Positions 46,244-54,597 of a DNA stretch of 64,000 bases are shown here, piece after piece. Under the pieces are notes generated by a model. The model had not been told where the DNA came from and made no database searches. It worked only from the letters and a program-made list of their open reading frames with translations. This stretch comes from Bartonella bacilliformis KC583. Lineage in GTDB: Bacteria > Pseudomonadota > Alphaproteobacteria > Rhizobiales > Rhizobiaceae. The DNA lies in assembly GCF_000015445.1 (NCBI RefSeq), contig NC_008783.1, positions 186,001-250,000 of the forward strand, in the 5' to 3' direction. Position 1 is the stretch's first letter. Each line of letters begins with the position of its first letter. The position numbers and the translations under genes were made by a program.

Positions 46244-47227
46244 ATGACTGTGACTCCTGTTGATCCCTATCAGACTATGACAAATTTTCAATCCAGCCCT
46301 TTTGATGTGACAAAAGCAGACTGTGCCAAAACATTGGCACGTATGGTTATGCTGATTCAAGATGAGATTGATGACCCGATGGCGGAATATGCCGTGCAAA
46401 TTCAAGACTCTATTATGGCAGCTTTACGCTTGTGTGAACGGGAACCCTTTTTCTTCAATGAAAAAAAGGAGATCACTTTAAAAATACAAGTTGGAAAGAC
46501 ATGGTATGGGGCTGAGGATCATCCTTTTATCGGGGCGATGATGGCACTTGAGAGTGTGTTTTTAGAAAATCCTGCGGCAGGACAAACGCAACTTCTTTAT
46601 AAAAATGCCGAGAGCTTGTACAAAAGCTACGGGGATGATGGGTATTTCAGCAGGGGAGAGGGGTCTGGTATAGGATCCGGAGATGGTGAGGATAAAGGGT
46701 CCGAAGGACCTGAAGGATCGATGGATAACGGGCATTCCAGTGAGGATGGTAGGGGTGAAGGATCCGGAGATGGAGAGGATAAAGGGTCCAAAGGACCTGA
46801 AGGATCCATGGATGACAGGCATTCCAGTGAGGATGTCAGGGATGAAGGATCTGGAGATGGTGAGGATAAAGGGTCCAAAGGATCTGGTGCCTTTTCCAAT
46901 CTCCTTCAGGGAACCCCTATTTTTTATACCTTTTGGCAGCATAAATTAGGGCTCTTCCCAACACCAAACAAGGTTGAGACTGTTCGTCTTTGTTATGTGC
47001 CTTTTCGTTTTGATGAGGGGGCTTGCATACAAGAAGATAATCCTTGGTTGATTTATGCCTTTGATCTCATTAAGGCACGAGCAAAATACGAACTCTACAA
47101 AAATATCCTCAAAGATCCTGAATATGCTGCTGTTTCTTTTAATGATTTTCAAGAACAGCTGCAAATTTTGCGTTCTCAAACCTCACGCAGTAAAGGACAT
47201 ACAACCATTCTTGCAACGGGGTTTTAA
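46244..47227 (+). CDS. Head-tail connector-like protein with tandem-repeat insertion
   Basis: 327 residues. Conserved-looking ends (TKADCAKTLARMVMLIQDEI, EYAVQIQDSIMAALRLCERE and, C-terminal, NPWLIYAFDLIKARAKYELY) resemble the adaptor (gp4-like) proteins that follow the capsid gene in short-tailed phages. Between about residues 138 and 215 is an insertion of a 29-residue repeat rich in Gly, Ser, Glu and Asp (GSGDGEDKGS). Its DNA period is 87 bp (46681, 46768, 46855). Without the insertion the length fits the family. Function by position and composition only. Confidence 0.6.
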   Translation: MTVTPVDPYQTMTNFQSSPFDVTKADCAKTLARMVMLIQDEIDDPMAEYAVQIQDSIMAALRLCEREPFFFNEKKEITLKIQVGKTWYGAEDHPFIGAMMALESVFLENPAAGQTQLLYKNAESLYKSYGDDGYFSRGEGSGIGSGDGEDKGSEGPEGSMDNGHSSEDGRGEGSGDGEDKGSKGPEGSMDDRHSSEDVRDEGSGDGEDKGSKGSGAFSNLLQGTPIFYTFWQHKLGLFPTPNKVETVRLCYVPFRFDEGACIQEDNPWLIYAFDLIKARAKYELYKNILKDPEYAAVSFNDFQEQLQILRSQTSRSKGHTTILATGF

Positions 47228-47395
47228 ACGGGAGATTCGATAGGGATTTTGACGGGGGATAGGGTTTCAAATGCGAACTGCAATGGGGAGGTCAATGGTA
47301 GAAAAACAGGATTTTTTAAGGAGGACAATAGGGGTTTTGATGGGAGTTGCAATAATTTAACAGGGGATTCAATAGGGTTTTAAACGGGGTTTTTT
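47228..47395. repeat. Short degenerate repeats
   Basis: Phrases GGGATTTTGACGGGG, CAATAGGGTTTTAAACGGGG and GATTCAATAGGG recur. No gene seen. Confidence 0.5.
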
Positions 47396-48859
47396 ATGGC
47401 TTTTTTCTCTATCGCAGAATATCGGCCCGATGTGGCTGATATCAATGGTTTATTTACTGACAAACTCATCAATGTGTTGCCTGCAGACGGATCTTATATT
47501 CCTATGCCCAATTTTAGTCCCCTCTCAGAGCCCTTTCCCGGTTCTATCTTAGGGGCCATTGCTGTTCGAACCAAAAATGGTGTTTCAGTTATCGTTGGAT
47601 CAGAAAATAAACTCTACCTACTCGATAATACCACTTTCCAATGGAAAGATATCAGCCAGAAAGGAAAAGCCTATCTCGCCAACGTTGATGCGCCATGGTC
47701 CTTCGCTTTGTTTGGTGATTATGTCATTGCTGTTAATGCCAATGATAAGCCACAAGTGATTGATATCCGTTATGATTACACATTTCGCAATTTAGGCGGC
47801 AATCCGCCGCAGGCCGGGATTGTTCGGGTGTGGGGGGATTTCGTATGTTTAATGAAATTGTCTGATCATCCACGACGGGTGCATTGGTCTGGCTTGAATG
47901 ATGCAGAATTTTGGACAGTGGGTAAAAAAAGCTGCGATTATCAGGACTTTCCCGATGGCGGCTATGTTCAAGGAGCAACAGAAACTACCAACCCTATTAT
48001 CTTTATGCGTTCGGCTATTTACGCTGGGTCCTTCATCCCTGGATCAAAAATTATCTTCAGTTTCCAAAAAATACACGATAAACGAGGTGCCAAAAATTCT
48101 GAATCGATCGTGTGTCGAGGGGATACGGCCTTCTTTGTTGATGAAGGCGGGTTTTTTCAAATTGCCAATGATGGCCACATTACATCCATCGGCTTCGAAA
48201 AAATCGACCGGACAATGACGAAAAAGATTAATAAAAGCTATTTGCCCATGATGTGGGCGGCGATCGACGGGGTTTATAATCGTGTCTATTGGATGATTGA
48301 TAATGACGATCACAAAAAAGAACACACACTGCTTATCTATGATTGGGGTCTGCAAAAATGGACCATTGCCAATGTCAATGTCAGTATAATTTTGCCGATT
48401 TTCTTTTCTGGCTACACCTTAGAGGGGCTCGATAAGATTTCTTGTAGCCTTGATGATTTGCCTTTTTCTCTCGACAGTAAAGCGTGGAAGAATGAAATCC
48501 CCGTTTTGGGAGCCTTTAACTATGAAGGAAGGCTTGGCTCATTTTCTGGTGAGCCAATGGCGTGTGTTGTGACTTCGCAAGAAATGGGACAGACAAATGG
48601 CAGTATGACACGTGTGAATAGCATTATGCCTCAGGTTAATAGTGCACAATGTTATGTGACTGTGGGGGTGCGTTTGCACCAAGCACTGGAGGAAGATGTT
48701 GTATGGCTGCCAGAACGACAACCTTCCCGCAATACGGGGCAAATTCATTGTCGGGCACGCGGGCGGTTTTATCGTTTTCAGTTGCGTATTCCTGCTGGGG
48801 CTCAGTGGTCCCATGTGACAGGATTTGATGTGACCTCAAAGCCTGCTGGTCGGCGATGA
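47396..48859 (+). CDS. P22 gp10-like DNA stabilization / tail hub protein
   Basis: 487 residues rich in beta strands. It begins AFFSIAEYRPDVADINGLFT and contains WSFALFGDYVIAVNANDKPQ, VCLMKLSDHPRRVHWSGLND, FFVDEGGFFQIANDGHITSIG and the end IPAGAQWSHVTGFDVTSKPA. This pattern is that of the packaged-DNA stabilization protein family that plugs the portal and joins the tail. It overlaps the next gene by 4 bp. It is intact. Confidence 0.82.
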   Translation: MAFFSIAEYRPDVADINGLFTDKLINVLPADGSYIPMPNFSPLSEPFPGSILGAIAVRTKNGVSVIVGSENKLYLLDNTTFQWKDISQKGKAYLANVDAPWSFALFGDYVIAVNANDKPQVIDIRYDYTFRNLGGNPPQAGIVRVWGDFVCLMKLSDHPRRVHWSGLNDAEFWTVGKKSCDYQDFPDGGYVQGATETTNPIIFMRSAIYAGSFIPGSKIIFSFQKIHDKRGAKNSESIVCRGDTAFFVDEGGFFQIANDGHITSIGFEKIDRTMTKKINKSYLPMMWAAIDGVYNRVYWMIDNDDHKKEHTLLIYDWGLQKWTIANVNVSIILPIFFSGYTLEGLDKISCSLDDLPFSLDSKAWKNEIPVLGAFNYEGRLGSFSGEPMACVVTSQEMGQTNGSMTRVNSIMPQVNSAQCYVTVGVRLHQALEEDVVWLPERQPSRNTGQIHCRARGRFYRFQLRIPAGAQWSHVTGFDVTSKPAGRR

Positions 48860-49890
48860 TGATATTTTTAAGAAGAAGATTTAGGACGAGATGCGGTGGC
48901 AGATCTGCCTGCAGAGGGAACTGTGGTGGTAAAGCTGTAGGGGAGAAGTATGGTGGTGAAGCTGTTTACGGTAAGAACTGTCGGGGCAAGAAGCCTGTAG
49001 CGGGGGGATTGGGTGGTGAGGCTATAGGGATAGTCTCACCCCTGAAAGGGGCTCTTGAAGAGGGCGAAGGGGGCTTAAAGGGCGCTCAAAAGGGGAGAGA
49101 TGGGAGTGAGGCTGTAGAGAAGAAGTATGGTGGTGAAGCGATTTGCGGTAAGAACTGTCGGGGTGAGGAGCCTGTAGCGGGGGGATTCGGTGGTGAGGCT
49201 ATAGGGATAGTCTCACCCCTGAAAGGGGCTCTTGAAGAGGGCGAAGGGGGTTTAAAGGGCGCTCAAAAGAGGAGATATGGGAGTGAAGTTGTAGGGAAGA
49301 AGTATGGTGGTGAAGCGATTTGCGGTAAGAATTGTCGGGATGAGAAGCCTGGAGCGGGGGGATTCGGTGGTGAGGCTATAGGGATAGTCTCACCCCTGAA
49401 AGGGGCTCCTGAAAAGAGCGAAGGCGGCCTGAAGGGGCCAAAAGGGGCTTCTGATGGGGGATATTCCCTCCACCTAACCCATGAATGGCCGTGGGAAAAA
49501 ATAGAGCCCTATCAAGGTTCGATCAATGCCGCTATGAACAAATATGCCAAGCGCTTTCCCGATGATGTGTGCTTGCAAAGTGTCGCTCAGGAAATTGCCA
49601 ATGGGCAAACCCAATTATGGCTCATTTTAAAAAATGAAACTGATTTTAGTGCTGTGAGCATTACAAAAATTGAAACAACACACACAGGAAAAAAACGCGT
49701 TGTCCTTTTAGACCTTGCCGGAGAAGGCGGGCTCGATTTGGTTCCACTTATTCAGCATCTTGAAGATTGGGCGCGAACACTCAAAGCTGATGAAATGCTA
49801 ACAATGGGAAGGATCGGCTGGGCTAAAAGGCTGCGCCGTCATGGACACACTTTCAATCTTATTCATTATAGAAAGGTTTTCAACCGATGA
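48856..49890 (+). CDS. Tail-region protein with triplicated 59-residue N-terminal repeat
   Basis: 344 residues. About residues 30-205 are three copies of a 59-residue Gly/Lys/Cys-rich unit (KYGGEAICGKNCR, GGEAIGIVSPLKGA). The DNA repeats every 177 bp (48944, 49121, 49298). The C-terminal ~135 residues are a normal globular domain (LTHEWPWEKIEPYQGSINA, VAQEIANGQTQLWLILKNE, RRHGHTFNLIHYRKVF), also encoded at this position in related clusters as far as I recall. The start overlaps the previous stop and the end overlaps the next start. The function of the C-terminal domain is unknown. Confidence 0.6.
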   Translation: MMIFLRRRFRTRCGGRSACRGNCGGKAVGEKYGGEAVYGKNCRGKKPVAGGLGGEAIGIVSPLKGALEEGEGGLKGAQKGRDGSEAVEKKYGGEAICGKNCRGEEPVAGGFGGEAIGIVSPLKGALEEGEGGLKGAQKRRYGSEVVGKKYGGEAICGKNCRDEKPGAGGFGGEAIGIVSPLKGAPEKSEGGLKGPKGASDGGYSLHLTHEWPWEKIEPYQGSINAAMNKYAKRFPDDVCLQSVAQEIANGQTQLWLILKNETDFSAVSITKIETTHTGKKRVVLLDLAGEGGLDLVPLIQHLEDWARTLKADEMLTMGRIGWAKRLRRHGHTFNLIHYRKVFNR

Positions 49891-51065
49891 GTAGACGCAC
49901 AACAACACCGCAAGCGCAAACAACAACGCAGACCAATGCACCGCCTGCTTGGGCAACAGATATTTTTAAAAAAGCTGCTGCTGATGCCCTTAATCTTTAC
50001 AATAAAGGCATTGGTGAGCATGCTTATCAAGGAGAGCGCTATGCTGGTTTAAGTGAAACAACACAAAATGCTATCAAAGGTTTGAGTGAGGCTGCTCAGA
50101 AATATAGCGCATCTCCTCTGAATGATTGGCTTAAAGGGCCAACAAACAGTGTGACCAACCTTTCTGACATGGCAGCAGGAAATTTGATCGGCAATAATAA
50201 CAAATTTCAAGAAGCCCTTAACAATGCACTGAGTAAAACTTCTGATTCAATCAATCAGTCTATGGCGGGCGCTGGTCGTTATGGCTCTGGCGCGCATACC
50301 GGTGTTTTAACTGATGAATTGGGCGCTTTAGCGACAAAAGCAAATGCACAGCAATATAACCAAGATGTGCAAAATATGATCAATGCCAATAAGCTGATTG
50401 ATGGGTCTATGAATGACCAAATAAATGCAGCCAACAATTTTTATCAAGGGCAAAGCCATGCACAAAGCAGTGCTTTAAAAGGCGGGGCCTTGCAAGATGC
50501 CGATCGTCAGAGTGCTTTAGATGCTGAACGTGAAAAATGGACAGAGCAAGAAAATCAAGCCTGGAATCGGCTGGAAAAATTGCTCCAGGCTGGAGTTGCC
50601 TCTGCGGGCAATTATGGCACTAAAACAGGGCAGTCAACAACTATGCCCTCAGTTACAAAAGATCCCCTTAGTGATGCAATGCGGTGGCTTGGATTAATCA
50701 AGGGGGTTGCTGGCCTTTCTGATGTCAGAATGAAAGACAATATTGTGCCTATTGGGCAGAAAAACGGTTATCCGCTTTATGAATTTAATTATAAAGGAGG
50801 TGCGCAACGCTATCGCGGCGTGATAGCACAAGATGTGTTGCGCTTGAATCCTGATGCTGTGCATTGCGATGAAAAAACACGTCTGCTCTATGTTTATTAC
50901 AACAAGCTTGGTTTCAACATGGAAACTGTTGATGCGAAAGTAAGTGTTGATGCACCCAAAGAAAGACAGATGACCCACCCACGAAAGGGAACATTTTTGT
51001 CTCTTCTCTTGGCTCTACTGGCTTGTTTGCCGGGCTTTAGCTTTTGGAAAAAAGGAGATGTTTGA
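49887..51065 (+). CDS. Tail protein with C-terminal S74-type chaperone domain
   Basis: 392 residues. The N-terminal ~250 residues are helical and rich in Ala, Asn and Gln (repeats such as QTTTQTNAPPAWATDIFKKA, QYNQDVQNMINANKLID). Then comes a Peptidase_S74-like intramolecular chaperone: SDVRMKDNIVPIG, YPLYEFNYKG and YRGVIAQDVL. S74 domains trim themselves from tail fibres after folding. The last ~30 residues add a hydrophobic segment (FLSLLLALLACLPGFSFW) and KKGDV, whose coding DNA also forms the ends of the next two short genes. The stop overlaps the next ATG by 1 nt. Confidence 0.75.
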   Translation: MSRRTTTPQAQTTTQTNAPPAWATDIFKKAAADALNLYNKGIGEHAYQGERYAGLSETTQNAIKGLSEAAQKYSASPLNDWLKGPTNSVTNLSDMAAGNLIGNNNKFQEALNNALSKTSDSINQSMAGAGRYGSGAHTGVLTDELGALATKANAQQYNQDVQNMINANKLIDGSMNDQINAANNFYQGQSHAQSSALKGGALQDADRQSALDAEREKWTEQENQAWNRLEKLLQAGVASAGNYGTKTGQSTTMPSVTKDPLSDAMRWLGLIKGVAGLSDVRMKDNIVPIGQKNGYPLYEFNYKGGAQRYRGVIAQDVLRLNPDAVHCDEKTRLLYVYYNKLGFNMETVDAKVSVDAPKERQMTHPRKGTFLSLLLALLACLPGFSFWKKGDV

Positions 51066-51259
51066 TGAGTTCAATTTACGACTGGTCGCTTCAGGCTCCT
51101 AAAAATGCAAATGCGGATGAGATTATTAACTGGGCAGAAGGCCAACCACCAAGTTCAGTCAATGACAGTGCCTGCGCAGTGATGCAACGAATCAGGGAAT
51201 ATCTACCTGATCATGGGGGATCGATAGAATTTGGCTTTTGGAAAAAAGGAGACGTTTGA
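51065..51259 (+). CDS. Truncated N-terminal copy 1 of the tail-collar protein
   Basis: 64 residues. It has the same N-terminal ~55 residues as the full protein at 51453 (MSSIYDWSLQAPKNANADE, EGQPPSSVND), then FGFWKKGDV, which is the end of the upstream gene. AAAAGGAGA lies 6 nt before the ATG, and the stop and next start overlap (TTTGATGAG). Expressed or not, it could only supply the anchoring end of the fibre. Confidence 0.6.
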   Translation: MSSIYDWSLQAPKNANADEIINWAEGQPPSSVNDSACAVMQRIREYLPDHGGSIEFGFWKKGDV

Positions 51260-51453
51260 TGAGTTCAATTTACGACTGGTCGCTTCAGGCTCCTAAAAAT
51301 GCAAATGCGGATGAGATTATTAACTGGGCAGAAGGCCAACCACCAAGTTCAGTCAATAACAGTGCCTGCGCAGTGATGCAACGAATCAGGGAATATCTAC
51401 CTGATCATGGGGGATCGATAGAATTTGGCTTTTGGAAAAAAGGAGACGTTTGA
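51259..51453 (+). CDS. Truncated N-terminal copy 2 of the tail-collar protein
   Basis: 64 residues, one difference (Asn for Asp in SVND) from copy 1, displaced by exactly 194 bp. It has the same ribosome site and 1-nt overlaps on both sides. Confidence 0.6.
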   Translation: MSSIYDWSLQAPKNANADEIINWAEGQPPSSVNNSACAVMQRIREYLPDHGGSIEFGFWKKGDV

Positions 51454-52424
51454 TGAGTTCAATTTACGATTGGTCGCTTCAGGCTCCTGAAAATGCAAAT
51501 GCGGATGAGATTATTAACTGGGCAGAAGGCCAACCACCAAGTTCAGTCAATGACAGTGCCCGCGCAATGATGCAACGAATCAGGGAATATCTATCTGATC
51601 ATGGGGGATCGATAGAAACAGATTTTACTGTCAATGAGACAGACAATCACACATCCATTAAATTGGTGACGAAATCTTCTTTGACGGTCTATCATGATGA
51701 AATTGTTGTTCGCTTTAAAGCACAAGAAAACAACATTGGGACAACGAGCGTTATTTTAAATCAACTCTCAGCACAGCCCGTTTATAAAACTACAGGAAAT
51801 GGCGTAGAACCTCTCAGTGGAGGAGAAATTCAAAAAGGTGGGCTTTATGAGCTTGTTTATCATTGTGGCCTTGCTGGCAAGGATTGCGATGGTTGGTATT
51901 TAACCAATCCAACAATTATCTTTCCTGAGCTTTTTCCATCAGGCTTTATTGCCACTTTTGCTATGAAAACCTTGCCTGCAGGGTGGCTGGTTTGTGATGG
52001 AAAAGAATATCAACGAGATGCCTATCCTGCTCTTTTTACAGCGATTGGTGAAGTTTGGGGCAAAGGAGATGGAAAAACAACATTCAATGTCCCTGATTTT
52101 AGAGGCATGTTTTTGCGGGGTTTAGATAGTGGAAGAGAGATCGATAAGGATCGCCTTTTTGCTAGCCAGCAAGACGAGTCTTTTAAAGCCCATACTCATG
52201 AGGGGACAGCAAATGCAGCTGGTGAGCATCAGCACATCTATCAACAGCTCATGCGGACGACGTCTGGATCAACGACTTCTATGCATCTTAGATATTTTGC
52301 ACCGTTCAAAGATGTTTGGACAAGTTCTGCAGGCATACACACACACACGCTGACATTAAAAGAAACAGGGGGTGAGGAAACGCGCCCGGTTAATGTCGCT
52401 GTTGTCTATGCGATTAAAACGTGA
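51453..52424 (+). CDS. Tail-collar / tail-fibre protein
   Basis: 323 residues. The N-terminal ~60 residues recur in the two truncated copies upstream. A phage tail-collar domain covers about residues 175-250 (PAGWLVCDGKEYQRDAYPAL, FNVPDFRGMFLRGLDSGREI), with a His-rich stretch AHTHEGTANAAGEHQHIYQQ and the end TRPVNVAVVYAIKT. It probably forms the host-recognition tip of the tail. The stop of copy 2 overlaps its start. Confidence 0.85.
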   Translation: MSSIYDWSLQAPENANADEIINWAEGQPPSSVNDSARAMMQRIREYLSDHGGSIETDFTVNETDNHTSIKLVTKSSLTVYHDEIVVRFKAQENNIGTTSVILNQLSAQPVYKTTGNGVEPLSGGEIQKGGLYELVYHCGLAGKDCDGWYLTNPTIIFPELFPSGFIATFAMKTLPAGWLVCDGKEYQRDAYPALFTAIGEVWGKGDGKTTFNVPDFRGMFLRGLDSGREIDKDRLFASQQDESFKAHTHEGTANAAGEHQHIYQQLMRTTSGSTTSMHLRYFAPFKDVWTSSAGIHTHTLTLKETGGEETRPVNVAVVYAIKT

Positions 52425-52813
52425 GTGTTGAGTCTGTTGCTTATTGGGAGAATCAGTGTGCAACACAAAGTAGGAGGCCTCTGCAATGTCATACCCTATC
52501 ATAAACTATTTTCGCAGCCTTTGCGTTTTATGAAGGAAGATCGTGCTAAAGTCAGGGCCAAAGGTCTAAGGTAGGGCTAAGGCGGGGTTAAGGTTAGACC
52601 AAGAGGAAGAGTTTAGGGCTAAGAAGATCTAAGGTCAATAAGGTTAGGGTTCCGAGGTTAGAGCTCAAATTTAGAGCTTAAGGTTAAGCACTGTTTCCAT
52701 TAAGGAAGGGGATTTGCTGTCACTGATAGTGCGGATCTTAACCATGATGAAACTGGTGACAAACTTTCCTTTTAAGCACTGAACATAAATGACACAACAT
52801 ATGAGAGAATATC
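52425..52813. other. Intergenic with TTAAGG/TCTAAGG microrepeats
   Basis: Irregular GGTTAGGGCTAAGG-type repeats fill 52555-52690. A 15-codon frame at 52487 has TAGGAGG 7 nt upstream but is too short to judge. No gene is claimed. Confidence 0.45.
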
Positions 52814-53101
52814 ATGGCATTTTTTCCATTTTCTATCGCTGATATTAATGATCCTGAACAGATTCGGGTGGTTTTTTATGCCAATGGGCGAATGGGACAT
52901 GCCCCTTTGAATGCTCTGTTAAACCAAATGCACAAAAGGGTGGAACGTACTGATAAAAAAACAAACAAAAATTACGTCAAAATGGAGCAGCGTATTTCTG
53001 CTTTAGAAGACTGTGTCACAACGATTATGGAAAGTAAGAAGTATGATGATGAGAAAGCGAAAGGTGATGGGAAAAGTGATGATCCCTCACCAACACTATA
53101 A
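52814..53101 (+). CDS. Hypothetical protein with coiled-coil segment, next to lysis genes
   Basis: 95 residues. The N-terminus (FFPFSIADINDPEQIRVVFY, ANGRMGHAPLNALLNQMHKR) is followed by a coiled coil (NYVKMEQRISALEDCVTTIM) and a charged tail. Not recognised. The position between tail fibre and endolysin is typical of holin or small tail genes, but it lacks a membrane helix, so it is not an obvious holin. Confidence 0.6.
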   Translation: MAFFPFSIADINDPEQIRVVFYANGRMGHAPLNALLNQMHKRVERTDKKTNKNYVKMEQRISALEDCVTTIMESKKYDDEKAKGDGKSDDPSPTL

Positions 53102-53157
53102 GCATTACACTCATCATTATGAGCTTCAGAGAAGCTTTTTGTGGGGGATTAAGAATT

Positions 53158-53820
53158 ATGCGAAAAATATCAAAGGAAGGCTTTGCCTTACTCCAACAAT
53201 GGGAAGGCTTACGTTTAGAAGCCTATCAAGATGCTGTGGGGATCTGGACGATTGGTCATGGCCATACAACAGGAGCAGGGGCGCCCTTTGTGCGCAAGGG
53301 GATGAAGATTACCAAGGCCCAAGCAGAGGCCATTTTGCGACGCGATTTGGTGCAATTTGAAAAGGCTGTTGAACAGGGGGTGTTTCAGCCTTTAACGGAT
53401 GAGCAATTTGCTGCTCTTGTCTCTTTTTGCTATAATGTTGGGGTGGAAGCTTTTTGCCAATCTACCTTGTTAAAAAAGCTCAATAAAGGGGATTATGAAG
53501 CTGTCCCCGCTGAGTTGCAAAAATGGACAAGAGCAGGAGGAAAACGCTTAAAAGGGCTTGTGCACCGGCGCGCTGCTGAAGCAGGTTTGTGGGCTAAGGG
53601 GGCTTATGTTTCTTCCAATTACCAAAAGGTAGAAACAGTAGAGAAATTGTCTCTGTTGAATGTGGAAATTTTAGCGCCAATTATTGGGTCTTTTTCTGGA
53701 TTAACGGGTTTTTTCACTGGATATGGTCCTGTGCAATGGGCTTTGGCTGTTGTGATGGTGACAGCCGGGATTGTTGGTGTTTTTGTCTATATTGCTCGGA
53801 TGAGAGAGGAAAAGAGATGA
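53158..53820 (+). CDS. Endolysin, GH24 (T4-type) lysozyme with C-terminal membrane anchor
   Basis: Cuts the glycan strands of peptidoglycan for particle release. 220 residues from the ATG at 53158, with GGGGGA 9 nt upstream. The catalytic triad E16-D25-T31 lies in LLQQWEGLRL, AYQDAVGIWTIGHGHT. The rest of the lysozyme fold follows (LTDEQFAALVSFCYNVG). Unlike secreted endolysins it has no N-terminal signal; instead one hydrophobic segment near the C-terminus (WALAVVMVTAGIVGVFVYIA) would tether it. It overlaps the spanin gene by 4 bp. Confidence 0.9.
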   Translation: MRKISKEGFALLQQWEGLRLEAYQDAVGIWTIGHGHTTGAGAPFVRKGMKITKAQAEAILRRDLVQFEKAVEQGVFQPLTDEQFAALVSFCYNVGVEAFCQSTLLKKLNKGDYEAVPAELQKWTRAGGKRLKGLVHRRAAEAGLWAKGAYVSSNYQKVETVEKLSLLNVEILAPIIGSFSGLTGFFTGYGPVQWALAVVMVTAGIVGVFVYIARMREEKR

Positions 53821-54068
53821 CTCTGCTGTCTCGTTGGGGAGTGATGATGACGGCTCTTTTTTTTGTCGCTTTTACAAGTTTTTTCTATGGGCGTTCTTTT
53901 GAGCGCGGCAAAAGCTTAATCAACGCGATTTCATCTTTTCAAAATCGTGAGAAAATCAATGATGAAATTTTTGCACTATCCCCTTTTCACCTGTGTCTTG
54001 CTCTTGGTGGCATGCCAGAAGAATGTGCCGACATCTTGCGCCGGGTGGAGCAGGCCACCCTTGATTAA
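53817..54068 (+). CDS. Inner-membrane spanin (Rz-like)
   Basis: 83 residues from the ATG at 53817, which overlaps the endolysin stop (ATGA). One N-terminal membrane helix (GVMMTALFFVAFTSFFYG) is followed by a periplasmic helical part (RSFERGKSLINAISSFQN, ILRRVEQATLD), as in Rz-type spanins. An out-of-frame lipoprotein gene begins inside it, the classical Rz/Rz1 layout. Shorter than lambda Rz (153 residues). Confidence 0.7.
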   Translation: MTLLSRWGVMMTALFFVAFTSFFYGRSFERGKSLINAISSFQNREKINDEIFALSPFHLCLALGGMPEECADILRRVEQATLD

Positions 54069-54201
54069 TAAACCTGCTGATTTAGTTAAAACAGAACCCT
54101 TATTATCACGCTGGATTGTTGCGACGGATCGCTTTGGTCAGCAGCAAAAATGTTGGGGAATTTTATTAAAACCCCATTATTCTTTAACAGAACGCTTTTG
54201 A
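53959..54201 (+). CDS. Outer-membrane lipoprotein spanin (Rz1-like), embedded
   Basis: 80 residues. A signal peptide with lipobox LVAC (Cys19 after MMKFLHYPLFTCVLLLVAC) is followed by a Pro-containing tail. It starts inside the inner-membrane spanin gene in another frame and runs past its end. The two together would fuse inner and outer membranes in the last step of lysis. Two or three adjacent ATGs (53947, 53959, 53962) are possible starts. Confidence 0.7.
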   Translation: MMKFLHYPLFTCVLLLVACQKNVPTSCAGWSRPPLINKPADLVKTEPLLSRWIVATDRFGQQQKCWGILLKPHYSLTERF

Positions 54202-54597
54202 TTCGGTTTATTCTCTTCCTTTGCGGTATTGCAAGCTTTGCCCTTCTTAATCTTATGAGATAGGTAGGCGGTTTATTGACCAATGTCGGTTATCTGCCAG
54301 TGCCAGATCTGCTAAGGTTGGTGTCTCTCCAGTATCTGTGGTTGATTTGTTGTCGGTGTTTAACTTTTATCTGGGATAACTTTGTTGTCTCGAGTTGATC
54401 TGTGGAGGGCTTATGCGGCCTTCTGTAAGTAAATCAGATGAGATCGATGAGAATAAGGGGGTGGGAGAATTTCTTTTCCCAGGATGCATGATTGCTTTTT
54501 GAAATAAGACAATTCATAATATTGTCTATTTGTTACATCTTTAATGATAGAGAGTCATGCTCATATCAGTATTTGCTATCAAGAATTTTCATGATCA
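54202..54597. other. Intergenic, nothing recognised
   Basis: 396 bp, AT-rich, no supported gene, repeat or RNA. Confidence 0.5.

Noticed and set aside
52487..52534. 15-codon frame with a good AGGAGG site before the lysis genes
   Set aside because: Too short to separate from chance, with no repeat or conservation to support it.
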